Positions 27,001 through 33,997 of a stretch of 64,000 nucleotides of DNA are shown in pieces. This stretch comes from Desulfosporosinus meridiei DSM 13257. Lineage in GTDB: Bacteria; Bacillota; Desulfitobacteriia; Desulfitobacteriales; Desulfitobacteriaceae. Location of the stretch: contig NC_018515.1 of assembly GCF_000231385.2 (NCBI RefSeq), forward strand, positions 3,678,501-3,742,500, given 5' to 3'. The first letter of the stretch is position 1. Each line of letters starts with the position of its first letter. The notes below the pieces were generated by a model. That model saw only the letters and a list, made by a program, of their open reading frames with translations, was not told the origin of the DNA and did no database searches. Made by a program: the position numbers and the translations under genes.

Positions 27001-27773
27001 ATTGCTAAATATAAACCCTCAGAATTAGGTATTTTAGCGTAAATAAGATAATTGACTCTATCTTCTTGGGTAATTTTCAATTCTCCTGAAGAGTGTAAAG
27101 TTACTAGATCTGTAAAGTTTTCAATAGATGGCGAAGGTTTTTCTAAATTAGGATTAATAATAGCTTTGCCGTTTGAGTCAAGTATCCACATTTCAGTGAA
27201 TTTGCTCATTTTCTCTTCAACAAATGATCCCATTAATCTTTTGATGGGAATATTAATAATCATTGATCCCTTAAGATTACCATCGTCATCCATTACCTTT
27301 GTACCAATATACGTAACATATTCTGCGTCATTTTCATCATAAATGGGTTTAGAGACCAAGGTCAATTGATCTCCGGCTAACAATTGCTTTGCAAAATCGG
27401 CATCTTTAATATTATCAGGATTATGGGCATACTCTTCCCCAGTTACCCATCTGTACTTCATAGCAGACCATAAATCTTTTCGATTCATTTGCTGATCAAT
27501 TTCTTTTTTAACACTTGGATATTGACCTTTTTTGAAGGTTTCTGTACTAGCAAGCTGCTCTAACATATTTGCTTGGTTATTAAACCGTTCGCCAAGATAT
27601 TGGGCTTCCCCATCAACAACCTGTAACCCGATATGACTTATCAGGGGTTTAATGATGTTGTCTACTTGATAATATAAAAAAGTACATATTAAAACTAGAA
27701 CAATAAACATTAGCATTGTATAGGTAGCTCTCAATTTGTGTTTAAAAGATTTATTGACAAAATTCCTTTTCAA
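23994..27773 (-). CDS. Hybrid sensor histidine kinase (Cache-HAMP-PAS-HK-REC-REC-Hpt)
   Basis: A 1259-residue membrane kinase. Order: TM helix (about 15-37), extracellular double-Cache-like domain (about 40-270), TM helix (about 272-292), HAMP (about 295-350), coiled coil, PAS with PAC (about 395-520), HisKA (SQFLANMSHEIRTPM, about 545), HATPase (TDTGIGIKEEHIG; GGTGLGLTISKQLV), REC1 (LLVLDYNLPDLSG), REC2 (ALLMDVQMPIMDG) and a C-terminal Hpt with HSLKSVSGNIGA. All phosphoryl sites are present, so a full internal phosphorelay is possible, delivering to the HD-GYP regulator downstream. The start is a TTG with a weak ribosome site. The ligand is unknown. Confidence 0.92.
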   Translation of the reverse strand: MKRNFVNKSFKHKLRATYTMLMFIVLVLICTFLYYQVDNIIKPLISHIGLQVVDGEAQYLGERFNNQANMLEQLASTETFKKGQYPSVKKEIDQQMNRKDLWSAMKYRWVTGEEYAHNPDNIKDADFAKQLLAGDQLTLVSKPIYDENDAEYVTYIGTKVMDDDGNLKGSMIINIPIKRLMGSFVEEKMSKFTEMWILDSNGKAIINPNLEKPSPSIENFTDLVTLHSSGELKITQEDRVNYLIYAKIPNSEGLYLAIGIEHSESLEAMRFLLFLIIAGAMVACLFIFIAANKMTTVMTKPLTRMVEIIQHSDGTNLIEIPYDLKASKDEIGILANTIDEMASNIRKNVQALNNEIKERQRAEAELIRLNVELECRVKDRTIALTEVTNNLAVSEDRFRIAMEASHIGLYDSNCNNNVLVVNGIFLNLINAPGYQQGLIKESDWVQFKGQLEDYVYDKDLSNFTPFREENLPMIGEDFYTEVRLKEDPNIWFSFIGQVIERDGLGNVQRFIGVLQNITERKRIEVELKAAMEEAEEASQAKSQFLANMSHEIRTPMNAIMGLTHLLRQSDLKDTQKSYVLKTEEASKALLRIINDILDFSKIEAGKLEIEMIQFNLDKVLENISNLYTISATNKGIDINFDRGEAVPDELIGDPLRLEQILSNLITNAIKFTDQGEVNVSVRVFEETEDKVKLHFRVTDTGIGIKEEHIGKLFTAFTQADGSTTRKYGGTGLGLTISKQLVELMKGDIWVESVYGEGTSFEVLLQFEKDSALIKPNFADYPDLRGKKVLVVDHNKTSLVILERMLCSFSLEVTALNNPFEAIELMHQKDFDLLVLDYNLPDLSGIEMYKRLVANTEITLPKTIFVSAAGRESYYAQANQLGIKYFLVKPINQSLMFDAVMNALKGRAWSQANRIRNEEVQLKHRQKLAGKRLLLVEDNEINQLVAKDILEQAGIHVSIADNGQEAIKYVHGNRYDALLMDVQMPIMDGYRATEILRESYSSEELPIIAMTANALRGDREKSIEAGMNDYISKPIDPILLFETLEKWLVSKNSKSFGTHAPQRMEILDYERTLSRLGNKQEFYSGLLKKYSDSYSHLAEDLRAMMINHQYEDAKRLIHSLKSVSGNIGAIKLSTFIIQLEEDYESYKEQDLAQKLDELSELNLELIETINGIISVKDPKKNRLSSHCDLDDALSKLAEALEKARAKEVKDIMSELGSNPQELPFITQINEIKKLVNRYRYKEAKVMVQELLNLIKEQSHE

Positions 27774-27864
27774 AAACTGACATCTCTTTTCTTTCCTTAA
27801 GTTTCCTTATCTTTTCGACAAATAAAGAATTTATTCCTGCTAATTATCAGAATCTAACCTCATC

Positions 27865-27978
27865 TAGAATAACTGTACCAATGTCAAGACAGTCTTAGAG
27901 GGGTATTCCAAACTTATCGCTGAATTCCCAAAAATCGAAGAAATTATTCGTGACGAAGCATTGCCTGCAAATTTATAA
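27865..27978 (+). pseudogene. Possible 3' remnant of a coding gene
   Basis: A frame with protein-like composition (it reads LEGYSKLIAEFPKIEEIIRD, then a short tail and TAA) has no start codon or ribosome site and is closed by an upstream stop. It looks like the C-terminal end of a lost gene. The parent family is not recognised. Confidence 0.25.
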
Positions 27979-28090
27979 AAAATGCAGATTAAAGATTAGG
28001 ACCGGCACTAGTGTTGTTTCATAAAATGTATTTAGCTTACTTAGGTCTATAAATGTAATACTTCAAGCTCTGAAAAACTCTGTTATTTAA

Positions 28091-28132
28091 CAAACAAGAT
28101 GGTTAAGCACATTTGCTTAACCATCTTGTTTG
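28091..28132 (-). terminator. Long hairpin after the lysA-like gene
   Basis: A 19-bp perfect stem (28091-28109 with 28114-28132) closes a 4-nt loop. The following minus-strand sequence, TTAAATAACA, is only moderately T-rich. It lies 50 nt past the stop. Confidence 0.65.
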
Positions 28133-28183
28133 TAGCTTCTGATTAACTTAGTCTCCATCGTGTTAGAAGAGAGACCCACCTTA

Positions 28184-29443
28184 TTAATCCTCAAGTCCTG
28201 CAAAATCTAAAGTTGCAAAAAGATCCTCAAGGGTCTCCGCCCGTCGAATCAGTTCGACACTGCCATCTTCCTTGAGAAGCAACTCCGCAGAGCGAAGTTT
28301 ACCATTATAGTTAAATCCCATGGCATGACCATGTGCACCTGCATCGTGAATAACTACAATATCATCAACATCCATTCTGGGCAAGGCTCTATCTATGGCA
28401 AATTTGTCGTTGTTCTCACAAAGTCCTCCAGTTACATCGTAAATATAGTCACAGGGCCAATCCTCTTTTCCCATAACGGTTATATGATGATAAGCGCCAT
28501 AGAGAGCAGGTCGCATTAAGTTTGCCATACAGGCATCTACGCCTACATAGTTTTTGTAGATTTCTTTCTTATGCAATACCTTTGTTACTAAATAACCATA
28601 AGGGCCCAAGATCATCCGTCCGCTTTCCATAGCGATCTTTAAAGGATCTAATCCTTTTTCAACAATAAATTTGTCATAAGCCTTTTTAATCCCTTGACTT
28701 ACAATATCCAGGTTTACGGGTTCTTGCTCTGGACGATAAGGGATTCCAATACCCCCGCCTAAATTTACAAATTCTATTCTAATCCCTAACTTCTCGTATA
28801 TTTCTCCAATAAGCTTAAACATCATTGTGGCAGTCTCAATAAAATACTTAGCATCCAGTTCGTTAGATATAATCATCGTATGGATCCCAAAGCGTTCTAC
28901 CCCTTTTTCTTGGGCAATACGATATGCTTCAAAAATTTGATCCTTGGTTAAGCCATATTTAGCATCAGCAGGCTTCCCTATAATCGCATTTCCACCGTCC
29001 CGAAGTCGACCGGGATTATAGCGAAATGATAAGATCTTTGGCAGGCCCACATTTTTGTCTAAGTAATCAATATGAGAGAAATCATCGAGATTTATGATTG
29101 CACCTAGTTCCAGGGCCTTATTATACTCGTTCAAAGGAGTATTATTGGATGTAAACATAATATTTTCGTCAAAAATTCTCGCCTTTTCTGCTAAAATAAG
29201 CTCTGCCAAGGAACTGCAATCCGCTCCAAACCCTTCCTCCCTTAAAACTTTAAGGATATAAGGGTTGGGTGTTGCTTTAACTGCAAAGTATTCTTTGAAC
29301 TCTGGAGCCCAGCTGAAGGCATCTATCAATTTACGGGCATTTTCCCGAATGGCCCCTTCGTCATAAATATGAAACGGGGAACCGTATTCTTCAATGATTG
29401 ATTCTAACTGTTGCGTGTTAAAAGGTAAGCTTTTCTCTGCCAC
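28184..29443 (-). CDS. lysA: Diaminopimelate decarboxylase family protein
   Basis: A 419-residue PLP enzyme of the alanine racemase-like fold. The PLP lysine is in EYFAVKATPNP (about residues 49-59). GGGIGIPYRPEQ, ESGRM, GGLCENNDKFAID and the final HDAGAHGHAMGFNYN match LysA, which makes lysine from meso-diaminopimelate. Two motifs differ from classical LysA: HTMIIS replaces HIGS(Q), and ESGR replaces EPGR. A known Clostridia subgroup shows similar changes and is annotated the same way. No other lysine genes are adjacent, so another amino-acid decarboxylation is possible. Confidence 0.8.
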   Translation of the reverse strand: MAEKSLPFNTQQLESIIEEYGSPFHIYDEGAIRENARKLIDAFSWAPEFKEYFAVKATPNPYILKVLREEGFGADCSSLAELILAEKARIFDENIMFTSNNTPLNEYNKALELGAIINLDDFSHIDYLDKNVGLPKILSFRYNPGRLRDGGNAIIGKPADAKYGLTKDQIFEAYRIAQEKGVERFGIHTMIISNELDAKYFIETATMMFKLIGEIYEKLGIRIEFVNLGGGIGIPYRPEQEPVNLDIVSQGIKKAYDKFIVEKGLDPLKIAMESGRMILGPYGYLVTKVLHKKEIYKNYVGVDACMANLMRPALYGAYHHITVMGKEDWPCDYIYDVTGGLCENNDKFAIDRALPRMDVDDIVVIHDAGAHGHAMGFNYNGKLRSAELLLKEDGSVELIRRAETLEDLFATLDFAGLED

Positions 29444-29707
29444 TAATGTTCTCCTCCTACTTCAATGTATGCCCAAAATAAAAAACAGTTGTTCATGAGC
29501 GCAGGCGAATCCATAGATATTCTTGAGATACTTTTATTATAGCATTTAGTAGATCCGTGAGAATATTCACCTCAGAAATAATTCCTAAATAACTTCTTAA
29601 ACATTAATTATAAGGTGTCAATCGTCAAATTGTAAAGCCCAAGAAAACCCCCTCGAGAACATTAGCACCTTAAATAAGCAAAAACCATTAACAATAAAGA
29701 CATTTCC

Positions 29708-30367
29708 TCAAGTTGACTGCTCTTTTTTAGCTAAATATTTCTTCAGCCCGGCATTTCGCAACTTACACGCAGGACAATCGCCACACCCTTCTCCCATAAT
29801 ACCGTTATAACAAGTTAATGTATTTTCCTGTACGTATTCTAGGTGTCCTAATTGATCAGCCAATTCCCAAGTCTCAGCCTTATCAATCCACATCAACGGC
29901 GTATCTATGACAAAGGAATAATCCATTGCTAAATTTAATGTAACATTTAAAGACTTTATAAAAATATCACGACAATCCGGGTAACCACTAAAGTCTGTCT
30001 CACAAACGCCTGTAACAATATGTTTAATACCTTTTTGCTTTGCCACAACCGCAGCAAATGAAAGGAACAATAAATTGCGTCCGTCCACAAATGTGGTAGG
30101 TGGCTGCCCTTCTTCGCCGGTCTTAATTTCCAGCTCAGTTCTGGTTAGTGCATTGGGAGCCAACTGGTTAAGTAAACTCATATCAATTACCATATGCGGT
30201 ATATTAAACTCTTCAGCTATTTTCCTTGCACAATCAATTTCACTCTTATGTCTTTGATTATAGTTAAAGGTGACTGCTTCCACTCTTTCAAAAGTTTTCA
30301 TTGCCCAAAAAAGGCAAGTAGTGCTATCTTGTCCGCCACTGAATACGACCAGTGCTGACTGATTCAT
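29708..30367 (-). CDS. queC: 7-cyano-7-deazaguanine synthase
   Basis: A 219-residue PP-loop ATPase that converts 7-carboxy-7-deazaguanine to preQ0, the queuosine precursor. It carries the SGGQDSTTC loop at the N terminus and a zinc site built from [16 protein letters not shown] near the C terminus. I chose the ATG at 30367 because GGAGGGG lies 9 nt before it; an ATG five codons upstream overlaps that site. No other queuosine biosynthesis gene is next to it, although a QueG-like protein is at the left edge of the window. Confidence 0.94.
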   Translation of the reverse strand: MNQSALVVFSGGQDSTTCLFWAMKTFERVEAVTFNYNQRHKSEIDCARKIAEEFNIPHMVIDMSLLNQLAPNALTRTELEIKTGEEGQPPTTFVDGRNLLFLSFAAVVAKQKGIKHIVTGVCETDFSGYPDCRDIFIKSLNVTLNLAMDYSFVIDTPLMWIDKAETWELADQLGHLEYVQENTLTCYNGIMGEGCGDCPACKLRNAGLKKYLAKKEQST

Positions 30368-30647
30368 CAGATTCCCCTCCATGCTAACCTAAATTATTAT
30401 TCTTAATTCTACCGGCATCAGTAGAGATTCTATCCTTATTGTCAATAATATATTACTGTTTTATTACGTCTCATCCCAAATTTAATGAACCTCTAAAGAA
30501 ACAGAGGAATCACTTTAAAGGATCACTGAAGTTAGTCACAGATGGGATTTATCTCTACCTCTTTAAATTCGTATAATTATAGCATAAATCGGCGTCCCAA
30601 GGAGTGCTCTTTTCTATTGAAACGAAAAGGATTATGGGTTAGTATTT

Positions 30648-30710
30648 TTTTAATGCGATTTTAATAATATGCAAATTCTTCTTGAAGTTTTTTTGGTTAT
30701 TATTAATTCA
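30648..30710 (+). promoter_or_regulatory. Direct-repeat element shared by both DUF4342 genes (copy 2)
   Basis: TTTTAAT at 30648-30654 and 30659-30665 (11-bp step), then GCAAATT, CTTGAAGTTTTT and GGTTA in the same order and spacing as at 18026-18077. The rest of the queC to DUF4342 gap shows no further gene. Confidence 0.6.
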
Positions 30711-30757
30711 TAGTCATCTGACTTACTAAACAAAAGAACATTAGGAGGAACAAATTA

Positions 30758-31303
30758 ATGACTACCCTAGAACAAGTGGAAAAACTACGCTCAATGGGAA
30801 ATATAAGTTACGATGAGGCTAAATCTGCTCTGGATGCTTCAAACGGAGATTTGCTTGAGGCCATAATCTATTTAGAGAAACTGGGAAAACTAACTCCACC
30901 AACTGGAGGAGGTTACTATAGCAGCCATAAAGCAATAGATATTAGCGCTGTGGCCTGCAAAGACGCTTGCTGGGATAAGCATAAAACTAATCAAAGCGGA
31001 AAGTCGTTTATGGCTACTCTGAAAGGAATTTGGAAATTTTGCTTGAACTTAATTCAAAGAGGAAATGCTAATTCCTTAGAAGTTCTAAAAGGCGAGGAAA
31101 GCAAAGCAGTTTTACCCGTCACAGTCCTTGCTTTACTGCTGATATTCGCTTTCTGGATTACTATTCCACTTATGATACTCGGGTTCTTCTTTGGTTTTCG
31201 CTATCGCTTCCACGGGCCGGACTTTAAGGGAAGAACAGTCAACCAGGTGATGAATAGTGCTGCAGACGCTGCCGAGAATCTTAAAAAGTCCATGAATAAA
31301 TAG
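30758..31303 (+). CDS. DUF4342 protein with UBA-like N terminus (paralog 2)
   Basis: A 181-residue paralog of the protein at 18121. Residues 1-45 form the UBA/EF-Ts-like module (TTLEQVEKLRSMGNISYDEA). The middle lacks the His-rich insert and has CKDACWDK instead. A hydrophobic segment (about 120-150) and NSAADAAENLKKS end the protein. AGGAGG precedes the ATG. The next gene, an OmpR-type response regulator, starts 32 nt later, so this protein and the two-component pair form one operon. Its role may be as sensor accessory or as a target of the system. Confidence 0.75.
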   Translation: MTTLEQVEKLRSMGNISYDEAKSALDASNGDLLEAIIYLEKLGKLTPPTGGGYYSSHKAIDISAVACKDACWDKHKTNQSGKSFMATLKGIWKFCLNLIQRGNANSLEVLKGEESKAVLPVTVLALLLIFAFWITIPLMILGFFFGFRYRFHGPDFKGRTVNQVMNSAADAAENLKKSMNK

Positions 31304-31335
31304 TCAGAGAATCTACGAGAAATGGCGGGGCTTCG

Positions 31336-32010
31336 ATGAGTTCAAAAATATTAATTATCGAGGATGAAGAAAAGATTGCCCGATTTGTCGAGCTTGAGCT
31401 TGGTTATGAGGGATATACTACAAGAAAAGCCTTCGATGGCCGAACAGGGCTTGAACTCGCTGAAACCGGCGAGTTCGACCTCATTTTACTTGATGTTATG
31501 CTGCCTCAGCTAAGCGGCATGGAAGTGCTGCGTAGAATTCGCCGCACTTCCTCAGTTCCTATTATCATGCTAACTGCCAGAGACAGTGTCATGGATAAAG
31601 TATCCGGTCTAGACAGCGGGGCAAGTGATTATATCACCAAACCTTTTGCTATTGAGGAGCTTCTTGCCCGCATCCGTACAGCTCTTAGAAAAAGCACCCC
31701 TGAGGAATTGGTTTTGTCTGCCTCCGGTCTGCTATTAGACACTGGCCGCCGCACAGTTACCATGATGGGCATACCTATTGATTTAACTAAACGTGAATTT
31801 GACCTCCTGCACTATCTGTTGAAAAATAAAGGGCTGGTCATATCTCGAGAAACATTGCTTGAAAATGTGTGGGGCTTTGATTTTTCCGGAGAAACCAATG
31901 CCGTCGATGTTTACGTTCGTTTTCTGCGTGGAAAAATTGACGAGGTGTTTGATACGAAGTTAATTCATACTGTAAGAGGAGTGGGATATGTGATTAAGGA
32001 TGAAAAATGA
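31336..32010 (+). CDS. OmpR-family response regulator
   Basis: A 224-residue regulator. Receiver domain (residues 4-118): acidic EDEE, phospho-Asp in LILLDVMLP, Thr in MLTARDS, Lys in ITKPFAIEEL. The C-terminal winged helix (about 130-222) has LTKREFDLLHYLLKNKG and TVRGVGYVIK. It is encoded just before its kinase with an 11-nt overlap and just after a DUF4342 gene. Confidence 0.95.
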   Translation: MSSKILIIEDEEKIARFVELELGYEGYTTRKAFDGRTGLELAETGEFDLILLDVMLPQLSGMEVLRRIRRTSSVPIIMLTARDSVMDKVSGLDSGASDYITKPFAIEELLARIRTALRKSTPEELVLSASGLLLDTGRRTVTMMGIPIDLTKREFDLLHYLLKNKGLVISRETLLENVWGFDFSGETNAVDVYVRFLRGKIDEVFDTKLIHTVRGVGYVIKDEK

Positions 32011-33466
32011 ACCATCGAGCACTTCTACTAACGGTATCGGCAATAAAATACGATTTTCCTTAGTATGGAAGCTTAATATTAGACTTTTTCTTCGTTTAGT
32101 TGTTATATTCCTGACTATTAATGTATTTCTCTGCTTTGCGTCGGTGACAGCAGTAATTGTACGCACCGAGATGACTGTCACCAATGCCGCCCAATTGCTC
32201 AATCAAAGCGGACTGCCCTCAGAAGATACGGAAAGCTGGCTTAAACTCCAGGGTTACAGCGTGTCACTCCTGACAGAAGAACAGGAAGGGTTTAGAATTC
32301 CTAACTTTATTCAAAAAATTCTCCCCAACGACATTGTCACCGGCTCAAGAAGTGTGCACATCCCAGAATCAGAAAGCATGGACTCTTGGCGGCACTCAGA
32401 GGGTATCCTCTATAATGTGACATTCGATGCTGACGGACGCACTTATCTTATTTCCATCAGCCTTAAAGAAACCCTAATAATATTTTTAGGGATATTTGTT
32501 TTACTACTGATTCTGGAGATTTTAATGCTGCTTGTCAGCATTTCTTCAGGGGCAGGAACCATACGCAGGGCTCTCAGACCTATTGAAGAATTAGCTGAAA
32601 CTGCACAAAACCTCAATACTGACGGTACCTTTACTCCTCAACAGCTAGAAGTTCTGGCAGGCAAACTAGATGATATTAATGTTAGCCGGCTAGATACGAG
32701 AATCTCAGTAAACGAAACCCAGAGTGAATTAAAGACTCTTGCCGGAGCTATTAACGACATGCTGGATAGAATCAACGCATCCTATCGTTCCCAAGTTCGC
32801 TTTGTATCTGATGCATCTCACGAGCTTAGAACGCCCATTTCTGTTATTCAGGGGTATGCCAATCTGCTGGATCGCTGGGGAAAGAATGATAAAAAGGCTC
32901 TGCAGGAATCTATTGATGCCATTAAAGCAGAAACTGCGAATATGAAGGGATTAGTGGAACAGCTTTTGTTTCTGGCACGAGGGGACAACAACACCATGGC
33001 TTTGCAAATAGAACATTTTGAGCTGTCCCTTCTTGCTTTAGAAGTACTGCGCGAAACCCAGATGATCGACAGCGGACACGAATACAATTCCAGTGTTACA
33101 TCAGTTTTTATTAAGGCAGATAGAGGTCTCATCAAACAAGCGATGCGAATCTTGATTGACAATGCTATTAAGTATACTCCTCCCGGAAACCGGATTACTG
33201 TTTCAGTTTCCGGAGCAGGTGGCTTTGCTCGACTAACTGTTCATGATGAAGGCATTGGTATTGCTTCAGAGGCAGTTCCGAAGATCTTTGACAGGTTCTT
33301 CCGGGCTGACGAATCCCGGGCCAGAGCTACCGGCGGAACCGGACTGGGCTTATCCATTGCCAAGTGGATAACAGAGCGTCATGGCGGGCACATGGAGGTT
33401 CTGAGCAGACAAGATATCGGTACTAAGATTTCTATAGTACTTCCCATTGCCGAAGAGAATCTATAA
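32000..33466 (+). CDS. Sensor histidine kinase, partner of the OmpR-type regulator
   Basis: A 488-residue membrane kinase. TM1 (about residues 28-52), an extracellular sensor domain (about 53-155) with no family I can name, TM2 (about 158-180), HAMP-like region (about 185-260), HisKA with phospho-His in SDASHELRTPISVIQG (about 270-285), and HATPase with DNAIKYTPPG, DEGIGI and GGTGLGLSIAKWI. Its start lies inside the regulator gene, showing co-translation. The signal is unknown. Confidence 0.94.
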   Translation: MKNEPSSTSTNGIGNKIRFSLVWKLNIRLFLRLVVIFLTINVFLCFASVTAVIVRTEMTVTNAAQLLNQSGLPSEDTESWLKLQGYSVSLLTEEQEGFRIPNFIQKILPNDIVTGSRSVHIPESESMDSWRHSEGILYNVTFDADGRTYLISISLKETLIIFLGIFVLLLILEILMLLVSISSGAGTIRRALRPIEELAETAQNLNTDGTFTPQQLEVLAGKLDDINVSRLDTRISVNETQSELKTLAGAINDMLDRINASYRSQVRFVSDASHELRTPISVIQGYANLLDRWGKNDKKALQESIDAIKAETANMKGLVEQLLFLARGDNNTMALQIEHFELSLLALEVLRETQMIDSGHEYNSSVTSVFIKADRGLIKQAMRILIDNAIKYTPPGNRITVSVSGAGGFARLTVHDEGIGIASEAVPKIFDRFFRADESRARATGGTGLGLSIAKWITERHGGHMEVLSRQDIGTKISIVLPIAEENL

Positions 33467-33548
33467 AAATCCTCAAAGAATGATTAATAACAATTAGAGA
33501 ATAAAAAATTGGGAATAATAAGACCGAATCTTTAAAGGAGGTATTGTA

Positions 33549-33722
33549 ATGGCTGAAAATAAATCAAAGGAAAAGTTCTTGGCAAACCCAATTGAAAGAC
33601 ACGACACAGCTGCTTGGCGCGGGCATATTGAAAAAACCAAACCTGAATCCAATGTCCCTATCCCCAGCGAAGAATCTGTCCATAATGCTAAGGAATGGGT
33701 TGATTCTAATTCCTTGTCCTAA
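33549..33722 (+). CDS. Small spore protein, DUF3787 (CDIF630_02480-like)
   Basis: A 57-residue protein after AAGGAGG. Conserved positions HDTAAWRGHIEKTKPES, VPIPSEESVHNAKEWVDSN match the small DUF3787 family, one member of which is a Clostridioides difficile spore surface protein. It supports an endospore-forming host. It lies 82 nt behind the kinase gene and has its own terminator; it may be a separate sporulation-controlled unit. Confidence 0.85.
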   Translation: MAENKSKEKFLANPIERHDTAAWRGHIEKTKPESNVPIPSEESVHNAKEWVDSNSLS

Positions 33723-33743
33723 CAACTGAAAGAAGAATCTAAC

Positions 33744-33778
33744 AAAAATGACTCCTGAATTAATCGGGAGTCATTTTT
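33744..33778 (+). terminator. Terminator after the small spore gene
   Basis: AAAAATGACTCC and GGGAGTCATTTTT form a 12-bp stem ending in five T. Confidence 0.9.
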
Positions 33779-33796
33779 GTTGAGGTCAAAGATAAA

Positions 33797-33872
33797 CGTG
33801 TAAGAGAGCGTGTAAGAGGGACGGTCCTTTTAACACAAAGTAATGTGTTAAAAGGACCGTCCCTCTTACACG
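33797..33872. repeat. 29-bp perfect inverted repeat, MITE/REP-like
   Basis: Left arm 33809-33837 and right arm 33844-33872 are perfect reverse complements around AAGTAA. The arm carries GGGACGGTCC, a core seen in dispersed palindromes of many bacteria. A partial extra copy, CGTGTAAGAGAG, stands directly before the left arm. It is not a usual terminator, since no clean T-run follows. Confidence 0.75.
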
Positions 33873-33939
33873 TTTTGCGGTGTTTCAATGGATAATTGTT
33901 TAATTAAATTATTTTCGGTTTGATGTAATGAGAATTGCT

Positions 33940-33971
33940 GCAAGGCATGTCAAATCCATGACATGCCTTGT
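33940..33971 (-). terminator. Hairpin after the PFOR gene
   Basis: GCAAGGCATGTCA (33940-33952) pairs with TGACATGCCTTGT (33959-33971) around a 6-nt loop. The T-run on the minus strand is weak. Confidence 0.55.
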
Positions 33972-33997
33972 AACAAGATTATCCTTTTTAAAGTTTA

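Larger units (their letters stand above)
27774..28183. other. Intergenic region with a possible gene remnant
   Basis: No intact gene is seen in this ~400-bp gap. It contains a short + strand open frame without start (27865-27978) and a long hairpin at 28091-28132. Confidence 0.4.

Noticed and set aside
30383-30600. Possible preQ1 riboswitch upstream of queC
   Set aside because: I looked for the class I loop and the A-rich tail and did not find them; only a simple CCTCT/AGAGG hairpin is present.
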